DNA from: a virus
DNA: 64,000 nucleotides
Virus record (IMG/VR): IMGVR_UViG_3300020477_000013
Location: 62,001 to 126,000 of that record
Strand: one strand, 5' to 3'
The position numbers were made by a program, and so were the translations under genes. The notes beneath the pieces were generated by a model that saw nothing but the letters and a program-made list of their open reading frames with translations, made no database searches and had not been told where the DNA came from. This document shows, piece by piece, positions 25,602 through 34,500 of the stretch. Each line of letters starts with the position of its first letter. The first letter of the stretch is position 1.

Positions 25602-26234
25602 ATGAGAATAGCAAAAAATCAACTTAGAAGAATCATCAAAGAACAGATGAAGTCTTGGAAAGAACGACAGGCCGAGCTGGACGCATGGGAGAAAAAGCTA
25701 GTTGCTGCACTTCCAAAAGACCCTTCGAAAATGAGTAATGCTGACCACAAAAAAGTTGCACAGCTCTTTATCGATGAATATGGCCTAGATCAAGCAGACG
25801 CTTTTTATGAAGATGACCGAGGTACATTGGCAGACTTAGGGGTTACACCATATCCTGATCTCGAAAACATCCGCATGGCCATCATGATGGCACTGGATAA
25901 AGATCATAAAAAACGAGTTAATGCTTCTCCTCATAAAAAAGAACTTAGGGCCATCGGGGGTGACAGCTACGGTGCAGTCGAGCCTCGTGAGGTAGCGTAC
26001 TTGACATACCAACCTATTCGTAAGGGTGGTAAAGTTGTAGCATTCATGGTCGAAGACAGCGAGACTCCATGGGGTACAATGCCTCTCGGCCATTCAAGCT
26101 TTGTCGTTGATGAACAATGGGCGAAACAGTCCGGGACAACGGTGGACAAGATTATAAAAGTGTTAGAGAAGGGCGGTGCAACTTTGAGAAAGCGCCGTAA
26201 GCCAGTTAAGAGAACAACTCCATACTACGACTAG
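25602..26234 (+). CDS. Tagged protein, unknown function
   Basis: 210 residues with tag MRIAKNQLRRIIKEQ. A charged helical region follows, then a beta-rich part (EVAYLTYQPIRKGGKVVAF, GTMPLGHSSFVV) and a strongly basic C-terminus (LRKRRKPVKRTTPYYD) that may bind nucleic acid. No catalytic motif recognised. The upstream gap (25474-25601) holds only short unconvincing frames. Confidence 0.53.
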   Translation: MRIAKNQLRRIIKEQMKSWKERQAELDAWEKKLVAALPKDPSKMSNADHKKVAQLFIDEYGLDQADAFYEDDRGTLADLGVTPYPDLENIRMAIMMALDKDHKKRVNASPHKKELRAIGGDSYGAVEPREVAYLTYQPIRKGGKVVAFMVEDSETPWGTMPLGHSSFVVDEQWAKQSGTTVDKIIKVLEKGGATLRKRRKPVKRTTPYYD

Positions 26235-26242
26235 CAGGCAAA

Positions 26243-26575
26243 ATGAAATTAAATAGAGATGATATATCAGGTGACGTGGTAAAAAATAATGACACGTATA
26301 TCGTGGTTGATAACACGAACCTCACAGGCCTTGTTGTTTCTAAAACCATATTGCACCCAAAGAAAGAGACCACGGGGCATAGCCATGCGGGCCAAGAAGA
26401 GGTGTATCAATTTGTGTACGGAACTGGTAAAATGCAGGTCGGACAAAACAAATTCGATGTCAACTCTGGCGATATCGTGTTAATCCCTGATGGCTTGTTT
26501 CACAAGGTGTGGAATATATCATGTGTAGAAGACCTAACATTTGTATGTGTTTTTGACGGAAAGAGGAGTCATTAG
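26243..26575 (+). CDS. Cupin-fold protein
   Basis: 110 residues with both cupin motifs: GHSHAGQEEVYQFVYGTG (metal ligands H-x-H and E) and GDIVLIPDGLFHKVWN (distal His). Single-domain cupins bind a metal and a small ligand, often a sugar or sugar nucleotide, as isomerases or oxygenases. It is untagged, unlike its left neighbours. It could serve the sugar-nucleotide cassette at 35-40 kb, but distance makes that a guess. Confidence 0.75.
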   Translation: MKLNRDDISGDVVKNNDTYIVVDNTNLTGLVVSKTILHPKKETTGHSHAGQEEVYQFVYGTGKMQVGQNKFDVNSGDIVLIPDGLFHKVWNISCVEDLTFVCVFDGKRSH

Positions 26576-26580
26576 TAAAA

Positions 26581-26649
26581 ATGCTTAAGCTAATATTGTG
26601 CGGTATAGCTATTATTATTATTCTCTATGCCGTATCAGATGGGGATTAG
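26581..26649 (+). CDS. Possible 22-residue membrane peptide
   Basis: ATG 26581 to TAG 26647-26649 encodes a peptide that is almost all hydrophobic (LILCGIAIIIIILYAV) with a polar end, 5 bases after the cupin stop. The ribosome-binding site is weak (ggaGTcattag). It could be a chance frame in a 135-base gap. Confidence 0.25.
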   Translation: MLKLILCGIAIIIILYAVSDGD

Positions 26650-26710
26650 CTATATGGGTTGTGGCAATTGGTTATTTTGTGGGAAATGTAGTATGTAAAG
26701 CAGGGGAAAT

Positions 26711-27010
26711 ATGAGTAATTTTGGAATTAGCATTGATGCTTTTGAGAAAGACGAAGAAATGGAAGGGACTGTTTTTGAGTTATATGAAAAGCTTCCGAAT
26801 CGTGAATTTAAGAGCCATATTCAGTTTATAAGGGCTGATAGTTTAAGGGATGCTGAAGATAAGACTGCCGAGGTTAATCCGGATTATTGGCGAACACAGT
26901 CGATACGGTCAGTCGGTGTCACATATGTGTGGGATACATTCACACAGCTCTACTATTCATATCATATGGCCAAGTCAGCATTAGGTTTGGATAAATTGAC
27001 GGATGAGTAA
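26711..27010 (+). CDS. Unknown small protein
   Basis: 99 residues, acidic, with AGGGGAAAT before the ATG. The C-terminal half has aromatic-rich strands (VTYVWDTFTQLYYSYH). No tag and no family recognised. It sits 6 bases before the tagged DUF192 gene, so the two are likely co-transcribed. Confidence 0.5.
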   Translation: MSNFGISIDAFEKDEEMEGTVFELYEKLPNREFKSHIQFIRADSLRDAEDKTAEVNPDYWRTQSIRSVGVTYVWDTFTQLYYSYHMAKSALGLDKLTDE

Positions 27011-27016
27011 AGTAAT

Positions 27017-27460
27017 ATGGAACTTCTTCGTGAGTATGTTAGGACATTATTAGAACAACACACCCAATCAGAGGACCCCTCTTCGGCCGAGCCTTTAAAC
27101 GGTGCTGTGACGGTCGCTGGGATCCCTATTAGCGTTGAAATTGCATCTACTCCAAAATTAAGAAAAGCCGGCCTAATGAACCGAGCGCATCTTGAGCGTG
27201 GAATGCTTTTTTGCTTTCCTGATTGCCGCCCTAGATCATTTTGGATGAAAAATACGCATGTGCCACTGTCGATAGCTTATGCAGATGATAACGGCATTAT
27301 AACAAATATAGAAGACATGGATCCGCATAGTCTCACCGGTGTAAAGTCAATAACTCCAGCTACTTATGCTTTGGAGATGGAGCAGGGGTGGTTTGATAAA
27401 AATGGGGTAGTTCCAGGAGACAAGATTGGGGGTCGCAATGTCAGAAAAAGTAAAAGTTAG
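27017..27460 (+). CDS. Tagged DUF192-family protein
   Basis: 147 residues: tag MELLREYVRTLLEQ, a short linker, then a complete DUF192 domain with KAGLMNRAHL, GMLFCFPDCRPRSFWMKNT, PLSIAYADDNG and ALEMEQGWFDKNGVVPGD. DUF192 is a small beta-barrel of uncertain role, found in bacteria, archaea and phages. The bacterial versions usually follow a signal peptide; here the tag replaces it, which suggests a different delivery route. The start of the next gene lies 23 bases inside its end. Confidence 0.75.
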   Translation: MELLREYVRTLLEQHTQSEDPSSAEPLNGAVTVAGIPISVEIASTPKLRKAGLMNRAHLERGMLFCFPDCRPRSFWMKNTHVPLSIAYADDNGIITNIEDMDPHSLTGVKSITPATYALEMEQGWFDKNGVVPGDKIGGRNVRKSKS

Positions 27461-28211
27461 GGGCTATATGAAGCCGGCCGCTAGTTTTCATACGTTGGTA
27501 GAGTGGGATATTGTTGTAGCACAGTTACTAGAGCTTCAGCATGAGGGAATTGACACTCGAGGTGGAATAGTACAAGATCAAAGGTTGATAGATATTTTAA
27601 ATAATTTCTTCGGATATCAGCTTATCGATGAGGTGGCTAGGTGGGATTTACTAACACAAAAAAATGTGCTTGACTTTATCGAGGACTTTGTCAATCATAG
27701 GTTTTGGAGTTTTGAGAGAGAATATTCACATTATTTTCCTGATATTAACAGGCTTAAATTCGCATATTTCTATTCTAGGGGTGACATGGAACCATATGTG
27801 ATGCTTGATGATGAGTATACTATCCAGCTTTATGGTTCCACATATAATCCTAAGCTGTTATGTCACTATACCACCGAAGAGGGTGCAAAGAGACTGTCTG
27901 ATGCAATATCGAGAGGTATAGAATATGACATATCAAGCTTTACAGTGATGGATCGCCCATTTTTTAGGAAAGAGTCGAATGTGCTGGTAACGTTTATAGG
28001 GAATGTTAGAGCAGGATTCAGGAGTGACATTAAATCGATGGCACTTGATACGGGTCGCCGAGCATGCAACATGTATCGACTTGAGTACCCGGGTAGGGAC
28101 ATTAATAATATATGTTATGAACTTGACACGTGCGATTCTGATGTAAGGACTAGCTTGTGGAATGAGTACATTGCTACGCCTATTGAGATAGTAGGAATTT
28201 CGTCGAGGTAG
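27438..28211 (+). CDS. Unknown protein, possibly ART-like
   Basis: From ATG 27438 (preferred over TTG 27426, since GGGGGTC precedes it), 257 residues. The first half is helical. The second half reads LCHYTTEEGAKRLSDAISRG, VLVTFIGNVRAGF, ACNMYRLEYPG and SLWNEYIATPIEIVGI. The order (H-Y-T near the start of a domain, alternating strands, then a Glu before a P-x-E-I-V-G-I strand) recalls small ADP-ribosyltransferases but is not conclusive. It lacks the tag. Otherwise unknown. Confidence 0.45.
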   Translation: MSEKVKVRGYMKPAASFHTLVEWDIVVAQLLELQHEGIDTRGGIVQDQRLIDILNNFFGYQLIDEVARWDLLTQKNVLDFIEDFVNHRFWSFEREYSHYFPDINRLKFAYFYSRGDMEPYVMLDDEYTIQLYGSTYNPKLLCHYTTEEGAKRLSDAISRGIEYDISSFTVMDRPFFRKESNVLVTFIGNVRAGFRSDIKSMALDTGRRACNMYRLEYPGRDINNICYELDTCDSDVRTSLWNEYIATPIEIVGISSR

Positions 28212-28248
28212 TTTTGTACAACTTACCTTGTTGTTATAAATTGAATTC

Positions 28249-28683
28249 ATGAGATGGATTCCTCCAAAGTCGCCCCACGGATTAATACAAGAAACCCTCT
28301 GGCCTGATGAGTGGAGAATCCTGGTTTCTTGCCTTTTATTAAACATGACTACACGAAGGCAGGTCGACAGGGTAATAGACCAGCTCTTTCATTTGTATCC
28401 AGGCCCTGTTAGTATGTCTATGGCAAAAGATGAAGATCTTCATGCAATTATAAAGCCCCTGGGGCTAGCAAACAAGCGTGTAAAGACCCTTAAGCGGTTT
28501 TCAACAGAGTACCTGGAGAAAGATTGGGCTTCACCTTTAGAGCTATATGGGTGTGGTAAATATGCTAACGATACGTGGAGAATTTTCTGTCAAGGGGAGT
28601 GGCGTGAGACAACACCCGATGACCATGCCCTTACTAACTATCATAACTATCTAAAATTAGTGAGAGAGCAAGAAAATGCCTGA
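28249..28683 (+). CDS. HhH-GPD DNA glycosylase, MBD4-like
   Basis: 144 residues that resemble the glycosylase domain of animal and plant MBD4 throughout: SPHGLIQETLWPDEWRIL, VSCLLLNMTT, ELYGCGKYANDTWRIFC (98-114) and PDDHALTNYHNYL (123-135). The helix-hairpin-helix is complete, and D125 aligns with the MBD4 catalytic Asp in 'PEDHKLNKYH'. MBD4 removes T or 5-hydroxymethyluracil opposite G, the products of deaminating 5-methyl- or 5-hydroxymethylcytosine. Its end overlaps the Fpg/Nei gene by 8 bases, pointing to a joint base-excision repair unit. Confidence 0.75.
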   Translation: MRWIPPKSPHGLIQETLWPDEWRILVSCLLLNMTTRRQVDRVIDQLFHLYPGPVSMSMAKDEDLHAIIKPLGLANKRVKTLKRFSTEYLEKDWASPLELYGCGKYANDTWRIFCQGEWRETTPDDHALTNYHNYLKLVREQENA

Positions 28684-29476
28684 AGGACCAGAGGTTAGAA
28701 AAATAGCACAGACTCTTGCTGGTGCCGTATCAGGTGAAACGCTTAACTCAGTAGAGGTTGTTAGCGGGAGATATTTAAAGAAAGACCCTTCCGGGATAAA
28801 CTTATTCAGGCAACAGCTTCCTAAAAAGGTTGTGGGAGCAGGATGTCACGGCAAATTTATGTATTGGATGCTTGACGATGAGTGCTCTATTTGGTCTACG
28901 CTGGGGATGACCGGCGAGTGGACGTTAGAAAAATCAAAGCATACAAGGTTAATTTTCAAGCTAGGGAATAATGAAGTATACTTTAATGATCAGAGAAATT
29001 TTGGTACGCTAAAATTTGTTCGCGGTAAATTTGCGCTAATAGAAAAACTGCAATCATTAGGCCCTGATATGTTGGCTGAGGATGTCACAGACTCAAATTT
29101 TATTTCTCAAATTCGAAAAAAACCTGGGTGGGAGATCACAAAAGCATTGATGGACCAGGCGATCGTCGCCGGCGTCGGGAATTATATTAAGTCTGATTCA
29201 TTATGGCTTTCAAAAATTAGTCCTCATAGAAAAGTATGCGACCTCAATGATGTTGAGCTTAAGTCATTGAATAATGCAATAAAGCGCATTATGAGGGAAA
29301 GCTTTAATACCGGTGGCTCAACAATAGAGACGTATAAGGATTCTACTAAAGAAGGAGAATACACAAGACGTTTTCTTGTTTATAATCAAAAAATGGATCC
29401 TGACGGAAATAAGGTCGTTAGGGAATTAACGGCAGACAATAGGACAACACATTGGTGTCCTGACATACAAATTTAG
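28676..29476 (+). CDS. Fpg/Nei-family DNA glycosylase/AP lyase with degenerate zinc finger
   Basis: 266 residues starting MPEGPEV, where Pro (after Met removal) and Glu are the family nucleophile pair. GMTGEW and FNDQRNFGTL belong to the beta-sandwich domain, and IVAGVGNYIKSDSLWLSKISP (about 160-180) is the helix-two-turn-helix. The C-terminal finger keeps its outline (VYNQKMDPDGN ... RTTHWCPDIQI) but has one Cys instead of four, like the 'zincless finger' of NEIL1 and plant Fpg. It should excise oxidised bases and nick the abasic site. It overlaps the MBD4-like gene. Confidence 0.82.
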   Translation: MPEGPEVRKIAQTLAGAVSGETLNSVEVVSGRYLKKDPSGINLFRQQLPKKVVGAGCHGKFMYWMLDDECSIWSTLGMTGEWTLEKSKHTRLIFKLGNNEVYFNDQRNFGTLKFVRGKFALIEKLQSLGPDMLAEDVTDSNFISQIRKKPGWEITKALMDQAIVAGVGNYIKSDSLWLSKISPHRKVCDLNDVELKSLNNAIKRIMRESFNTGGSTIETYKDSTKEGEYTRRFLVYNQKMDPDGNKVVRELTADNRTTHWCPDIQI

Positions 29477-29486
29477 GAGCTAAATT

Positions 29487-29711
29487 ATGAATGACAATGG
29501 TTTTAAATTTTCAGATGATGTTATTGCGCAGGTTGCAAAACTAATACAGGTTGCAATTCTAACTGGTACTGACATAGTTGATCACTTACGGCAGGTGAGG
29601 CTTAAGTTGACAGGAGATACGCTTTACGTAGATGATGATTATGCTTCATCATTTGAAGACAATATCCAGTCAATGCTTAAGGAGCTTGAAGAGAATGCCA
29701 CAGGCGAGTGA
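29487..29711 (+). CDS. Unknown small acidic protein
   Basis: 74 residues, helical and acidic, with AGGAGCTAAATT before the ATG. No motif recognised. Its last 17 bases overlap the start of the dUTPase-like gene. Confidence 0.5.
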   Translation: MNDNGFKFSDDVIAQVAKLIQVAILTGTDIVDHLRQVRLKLTGDTLYVDDDYASSFEDNIQSMLKELEENATGE

Positions 29712-30084
29712 CAATGATATGTTAGAAGAGATGTTTTTTCTTCGTGAAAGATTCATGTCTAGACTAACAGCAGAAAAGCCAGATCAGTATCCTACGTGGC
29801 CTATTGATTTAAGTGATAAGAGATCCCAGCAGCATGTTCGTGATATGGCCCTCCGCGGCGTCGAAGAGATGTTTGAGGCATTACAACATTTAAAAAACTG
29901 GAAGCCTCACCGTGACACAGAGGTAAGGGAATTCGATAAAGAAGAATTCATAGAGGAAATAGTAGATGCATTTAACTATTTTCTTTCTGTGTTAGTGTTA
30001 ACAGGTGTTAGTGCTGCTGATTTACACAATGCATACCTCAAGAAAGATTCTATTATCCATGATAGGCTTGAAAACGGCTACTAG
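29695..30084 (+). CDS. All-alpha NTP pyrophosphatase (dimeric dUTPase / gp56-type dCTPase-dUTPase)
   Basis: From ATG 29695 (129 residues; AAGGAG sits at 29679-29684, and longer upstream readings lie in the previous gene). Motifs: RGVEEMFEALQHLKNWK (E-x2-E type), EFIEEIVDAFNYFLSV (E-x2-D metal site) and LHNAYLKKDSIIHDRLENGY, the closing K-x(n)-R-x4-GY of dimeric dUTPases. T4 gp56, of this fold, destroys both dUTP and dCTP so that only modified cytosine enters DNA. Given the hydroxymethylase-like gene at 37789, dCTPase activity is worth considering. Tail-to-tail overlap of 4 bases with the next gene. Confidence 0.7.
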   Translation: MPQASDNDMLEEMFFLRERFMSRLTAEKPDQYPTWPIDLSDKRSQQHVRDMALRGVEEMFEALQHLKNWKPHRDTEVREFDKEEFIEEIVDAFNYFLSVLVLTGVSAADLHNAYLKKDSIIHDRLENGY

Positions 30085-30740
30085 GCAGGAATAGGTAGGA
30101 TAAAGTTAAATACTGCTAGGTAGTGACATGCACTACCCAGCAATACTAAGATATGCCATATCGAGTGATAATATTTTTTATGGTCATTAATGTAGAAGTA
30201 TACTCCGACCGTGTAGGATATTCCACCCATCAGCATTAACATCAATCCTTCAGGGTGTACGGTCTCTATGAGGGGGCCCACCATGAATAGTCCTATCCAC
30301 CCTAGCAGCAAATAGCTGGCAAGTGAAATAGTTTCTGATACATTGAAGTAGAATATCTTCCACATTACTCCAGATATTGCTAAGAACCAGACGCATGTGA
30401 ATAAGATCATACCCCAATCTTGCTTTAGGGGTATGAGTAGTAGGGGCGAGTACCCACCTGCTATCATGATATAGATGCACGCATGATCTAGTATCCGGAA
30501 TTTTCTTTTGAGCTGTTTCTCCATAGTTCCGTGAAACAAGGCGGATGAGCTCAGGCCAAGGAATGCAGACCCCCCGTACAGTATGACTGCTAATGTTTTC
30601 CAGCCTCCCCCCAATAAGATAGAGTCGGAAATTAAGAAGTATGTCCCCACAGCTATAAAAAATGCACCGCATGCATGTGTCATGCAATTAATCCATTCTT
30701 CTTTTTGTGTCTTGTTTGAGACACAACTGTGAGATTGCAT
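30081..30740 (-). CDS. Haemolysin III / PAQR-family membrane protein
   Basis: A 219-residue membrane protein, one of only two minus-strand genes here. Family motifs: EEWINCMTHACGAFFIAVG at the start, SSALFHG with KFRILDHACIYIMIAGGYSP in the middle, and HSIWHILVLLGSACHYLAV at the end. The Ser-x3-H, Asp and H-x3-H residues form the PAQR zinc site. About seven membrane helices are expected. Bacterial members (YqfA/TrhA) influence membrane lipid state; a phage copy might alter the host membrane during infection. The reverse orientation and lack of a tag suggest a cargo gene. Confidence 0.82.
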   Translation of the reverse strand: MQSHSCVSNKTQKEEWINCMTHACGAFFIAVGTYFLISDSILLGGGWKTLAVILYGGSAFLGLSSSALFHGTMEKQLKRKFRILDHACIYIMIAGGYSPLLLIPLKQDWGMILFTCVWFLAISGVMWKIFYFNVSETISLASYLLLGWIGLFMVGPLIETVHPEGLMLMLMGGISYTVGVYFYINDHKKYYHSIWHILVLLGSACHYLAVFNFILPIPA

Positions 30741-30873
30741 AGTACCCCTTAAGATAAAAACGATATGCCTGTAATTACATATTCTATTCAGGCGGCAAAA
30801 TTCGATATTGGGATATAACTTTTTTATTTTTTTTATTATTGTATGTTATTATGCCGCTAAACCGTGCGGCTGT

Positions 30874-30902
30874 TTGAGTGTATTTGCATTTTTGTGAATA
30901 AT
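30874..30902 (+). promoter_or_regulatory. Sigma70-like promoter
   Basis: TTGAGT (30874-30879), 17-base spacer, AATAAT (30897-30902), 23 bases before the start of the tagged gene at 30925, in the 184-base divergent gap. A small hairpin (GCCGC/GCGGC, 30853-30870) lies just upstream. Confidence 0.45.
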
Positions 30903-30924
30903 TAATTTGTGGAGGCAACACTAG

Positions 30925-31473
30925 ATGAAGATTCCTGCATTGCGAAAGATTATTAGAGAAGAGCTAATAAAGAATTACTTATTCGAATTCGGCGATTGCC
31001 CCGGGACTGATTCATTACCTGACGGCGCAAAAGCCTTGGTGAAAGAAGATGATGATGAGGTCCAGAAAGATGTAGACTATAATGTCGATGCCACTGGCGC
31101 AAAAGTAACAGGAAAGATGGCCAAGGCCATGGACCCTAATGCAAGTGCTAAAGAATTTGCTATTGCTGATGAGAAGATCGATAAGTCAGGTACCCCGAAA
31201 GAGCAGGCAGGGATGTTAGCAAAATTTGCTTTAGATTATGTCGAGGGTGATACCGCTGAAGCTACATCAATATTAAAGTTGGCATCTACAACTGGTATTA
31301 AAGGCCTAGGGACAACGGCTCCTGAAGATGAAGCAGCAGAGGGTGATGCAGCATCCGAAGACGCCGGCGAAGATTTTAAGAAAGGGATGTCTGAAGGGCT
31401 GTCTAAGAGTAGGATGATTGAGATAATCAAAGAAGAGATTGCTAGCCATTATTTAGCCACGATAAGAAAATAG
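30925..31473 (+). CDS. Protein tagged at both ends
   Basis: 182 residues, acidic and Ala/Asp-rich. The N-terminus is MKIPALRKIIREELIKNYL and the C-terminus is SKSRMIEIIKEEIASHYLATIRK, two variants of the same amphipathic tag. The middle is of low complexity (EDEAAEGDAASEDAGEDF). No enzyme motif. This looks like a scaffold or internal-core protein rather than an effector. It has its own promoter and terminator, which suggests high expression; GGAGG precedes the ATG. Confidence 0.58.
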   Translation: MKIPALRKIIREELIKNYLFEFGDCPGTDSLPDGAKALVKEDDDEVQKDVDYNVDATGAKVTGKMAKAMDPNASAKEFAIADEKIDKSGTPKEQAGMLAKFALDYVEGDTAEATSILKLASTTGIKGLGTTAPEDEAAEGDAASEDAGEDFKKGMSEGLSKSRMIEIIKEEIASHYLATIRK

Positions 31474-31508
31474 ATAACCAAATTTTGGTTTTTGCATGTA
31501 AATTCTAG

Positions 31509-31541
31509 ACCCATGTGTTAATATAACACATGGGTTTTTTT
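31509..31541 (+). terminator. Intrinsic terminator
   Basis: ACCCATGTGTTA (31509-31520), loop ATA, TAACACATGGGT (31524-31535), a perfect 12-bp stem followed by a T run. It closes the 30925 gene before the polymerase. Confidence 0.93.
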
Positions 31542-31554
31542 AAGCGAGGGTTTT

Positions 31555-34500
31555 TTGGGTAAGACACCGAAGAAGTTTGTTGGGATGCATGCTCATGATG
31601 GATTTTCTACGTTCGATGGTTTAGGATATCCACAAGAGCATATAGATTTTGTAAAAAGTAATGATATGGACGCGTGGTGCTTGACAAACCATGGCCATAT
31701 GAATAGTTTTTGCCATGCATATTTGCATGCTGAAAAGTTAAATAAGGCTGGCGGAAATTTTAAGTTTGTCGCAGGTTGTGAGATGTATGTACATCCCGAC
31801 TTAGATGCCTGGCGCTTAGACTATGATATTCGCGCAGCAGCAAAGAAGGGTGACAAGGAGGCGTTGTTTAGGCTTCGCGATGAGAGGGAGAAGCTTATAA
31901 CGCCTATTACGATGAAGGTTGATGCCGATGATGAGACCCTAGATATATCCACCGATGAAGCTAGTCTTACAATCGAGAATGAGGAAGAAACGAAGTCCGG
32001 AAAATTTTACGACCCCATTAAGAGACGCCATCACTTAGTTGTTTTGCCAAAAACCTCCGAAGGCTTAAGGAGGTTATTTCACCTGGTGTCTAGAGGTTAC
32101 CTGGAGGGATTCTATAGGTTTCCACGTATTGACTATAAGATGTTAAAAGAGGCCGCCCAGGGTGGCCACCTGATGGTGTCTACCGCATGTCTAGGTGGGC
32201 CCTTGGCATATGAAGTTTTTCGTCACTTACAAGAGGTTGAGTTTGATTCACTGGATCCTAAGTGGATGGATGATCCGTCACTACAACAAAAGATATTAAA
32301 TGGCGTCTCAAATTCTTATGGTCAGTTGGCCGATGCGGTGGGTAAAGAGAATGTGTATGTTGAACTACAGTTTAATCACCTTGTTGCCCAACATCTAGTC
32401 AATAGGGCTCTCATTCAATTTGCAAATAATGAGGGCATGCAAGATAAGCTTGTAGTTACATGTGATTCTCACTATGCGCATCCTGAACACTGGAAAGAAC
32501 GTGAATTGTATAAAAAGCTGGGGTGGTTAAACTATAGGGAGTTTGATCCGTCAAAACTACCTCAGTCCAAGGAAGAGCTTAAGTGTGAGCTATATCCTAA
32601 AAACGCACAGCAGGTGTGGGAATCTTACATTAATACAACTAAAGAGTATGATTTCTATGACGATGATATAATTTGTGATGCCGTAGAGCGGACATATGAC
32701 ATTGTTCATGACGAAATTGGAGACATTCATCCAGATAAGTCTATGAAACTCCCAGATTATGTTGTTCCAGCTGGTAAGAGTGATGATAGGGCCCTGTTGG
32801 ATATGTGTAAGGAGGGATTAATTGATAGAGGTTTAGCAGATAAGCCTGAATATATAGACAGGCTAAAGAAAGAACTCTCCGTCATTAGGGAAAAGAAATT
32901 TTCAAAATATTTCTTAACGATGAAAGCTATCATGGATCTTGCCAGAGGTCATATGCTGGTCGGGCCCGGCCGTGGATCAGCTGCCGGCAGTTTGGTAGCA
33001 TATGTTTTATATATCACCAATGTTGACCCGATCGAATATGGGTTACTTTTTGAGCGTTTTCTGAGCGTTCATAGGCAGGGTGCACCTGACATTGATTCCG
33101 ATGTCGGGGATCGTGATAAGCTGATTGATCTGCTTAAAGAAAATTTCGGTGATAATAATATCGTACCAATCTCAAATTATAATACATTTAAACTTAAGTC
33201 ATTAGTCAAAGATATTTCTAGGTTTTACGGAATTCCATTTGATGAAGTCAATAAGGCACTAGCTCCTGTTGAGAATGACGTTAAGAAAGCTGTCTTTAAG
33301 AAAGGGACAGACAAGAACCTCTTTACTCTCTTGTATGAAGATGCAATTAAGTACAGCAAGTCATTCCAGGATTTTATTGAGAAATATCCAGAGATTGCAG
33401 AACCTATTGAGGTGCTATTTAAGCAAAATAAAGCCCTAGGCAGGCATGCAGGAGGAGTAATAGTCTCAGAAAATGTAGCTGAGCAGATGCCCTTGATCAT
33501 GGCTCGTGGCGAAATTCAGACACCCTGGGTAGAGGGTATGCACTACAAGCACCTCGAGGAGCTAGGATGGATTAAATTTGACCTCCTCGGCCTTGAGACG
33601 TTGCGCATCATTGAGAGATGCATAGCATTGATTCTACAGCGCCACGAGGGCCATGAATCACCCTCCTACTTGAATGTCAAAGAGTGGTTTAACGATCATA
33701 TGGATCCGAAGGTGATTGATTTTGATGACCAGCAGGTTTATGAGAAAATCTACCACGCTGCAAGATGGGCAGGTATTTTCCAGTGTACCGCAAGGGGAGC
33801 ACAAAATTTCTTTAAGAAAGGAAAGCCCTGTAGCATTATTGACATTGCAACGCTTACATCAATTTACAGGCCCGGGCCTCTTACCGCCGGCGTGCATGAC
33901 ATATATTTAGGTGCAAAATCTAATCCAGATGATGTCGACTATAAACACCCTCTTATTAAGCAGGTGCTTGAGCCTACATACGGTGCCATTATTTTTCAAG
34001 AGCAAGTTATGGAGCTATGTAATGTAGTAGCCGGATTCCCTCAAGAGGACTGTGACATGGTTCGCCGCACAATCATGAAAAGATCAGCATCAAAAGCTGA
34101 TGCCATGAAAAAGCAGGCCATGGAACTTAAGCAGAGGTTTGTTGATGGTGCAGTTTCAAACGGCGTTCCTTCACATGTTGCAGATGAGCTATATGACAAG
34201 ATCATGTTTTTCTCAGGATATGGCTTCAATAAGTCTCATGCTGTTTCATATGCGATTGACTCCTATTATTGTGCATGGCTTATGACGTACTATGAAGAGG
34301 AGTGGCTGTGCGCTTATTTGGAGGCAATGTCTAATAATCCCACGAAGCGTGCAAAGGCATTTAGCGAGATAAAGAAATTAGGATATAAGGTCGTACCTAT
34401 CGATATCAATTATGCTACTAAGAGCTGGACTATTCTGGAAGGCAAAAAATTTATGCCCTCGTTTTTATCTTGCAAGGGCGTCGGCGAGGCAGCTATTGAC

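Noticed and set aside
29632-29694. Upstream extension of the dUTPase-like frame
   Set aside because: It lies inside the previous gene and adds residues not seen in the family; ATG 29695 has AAGGAG in front.
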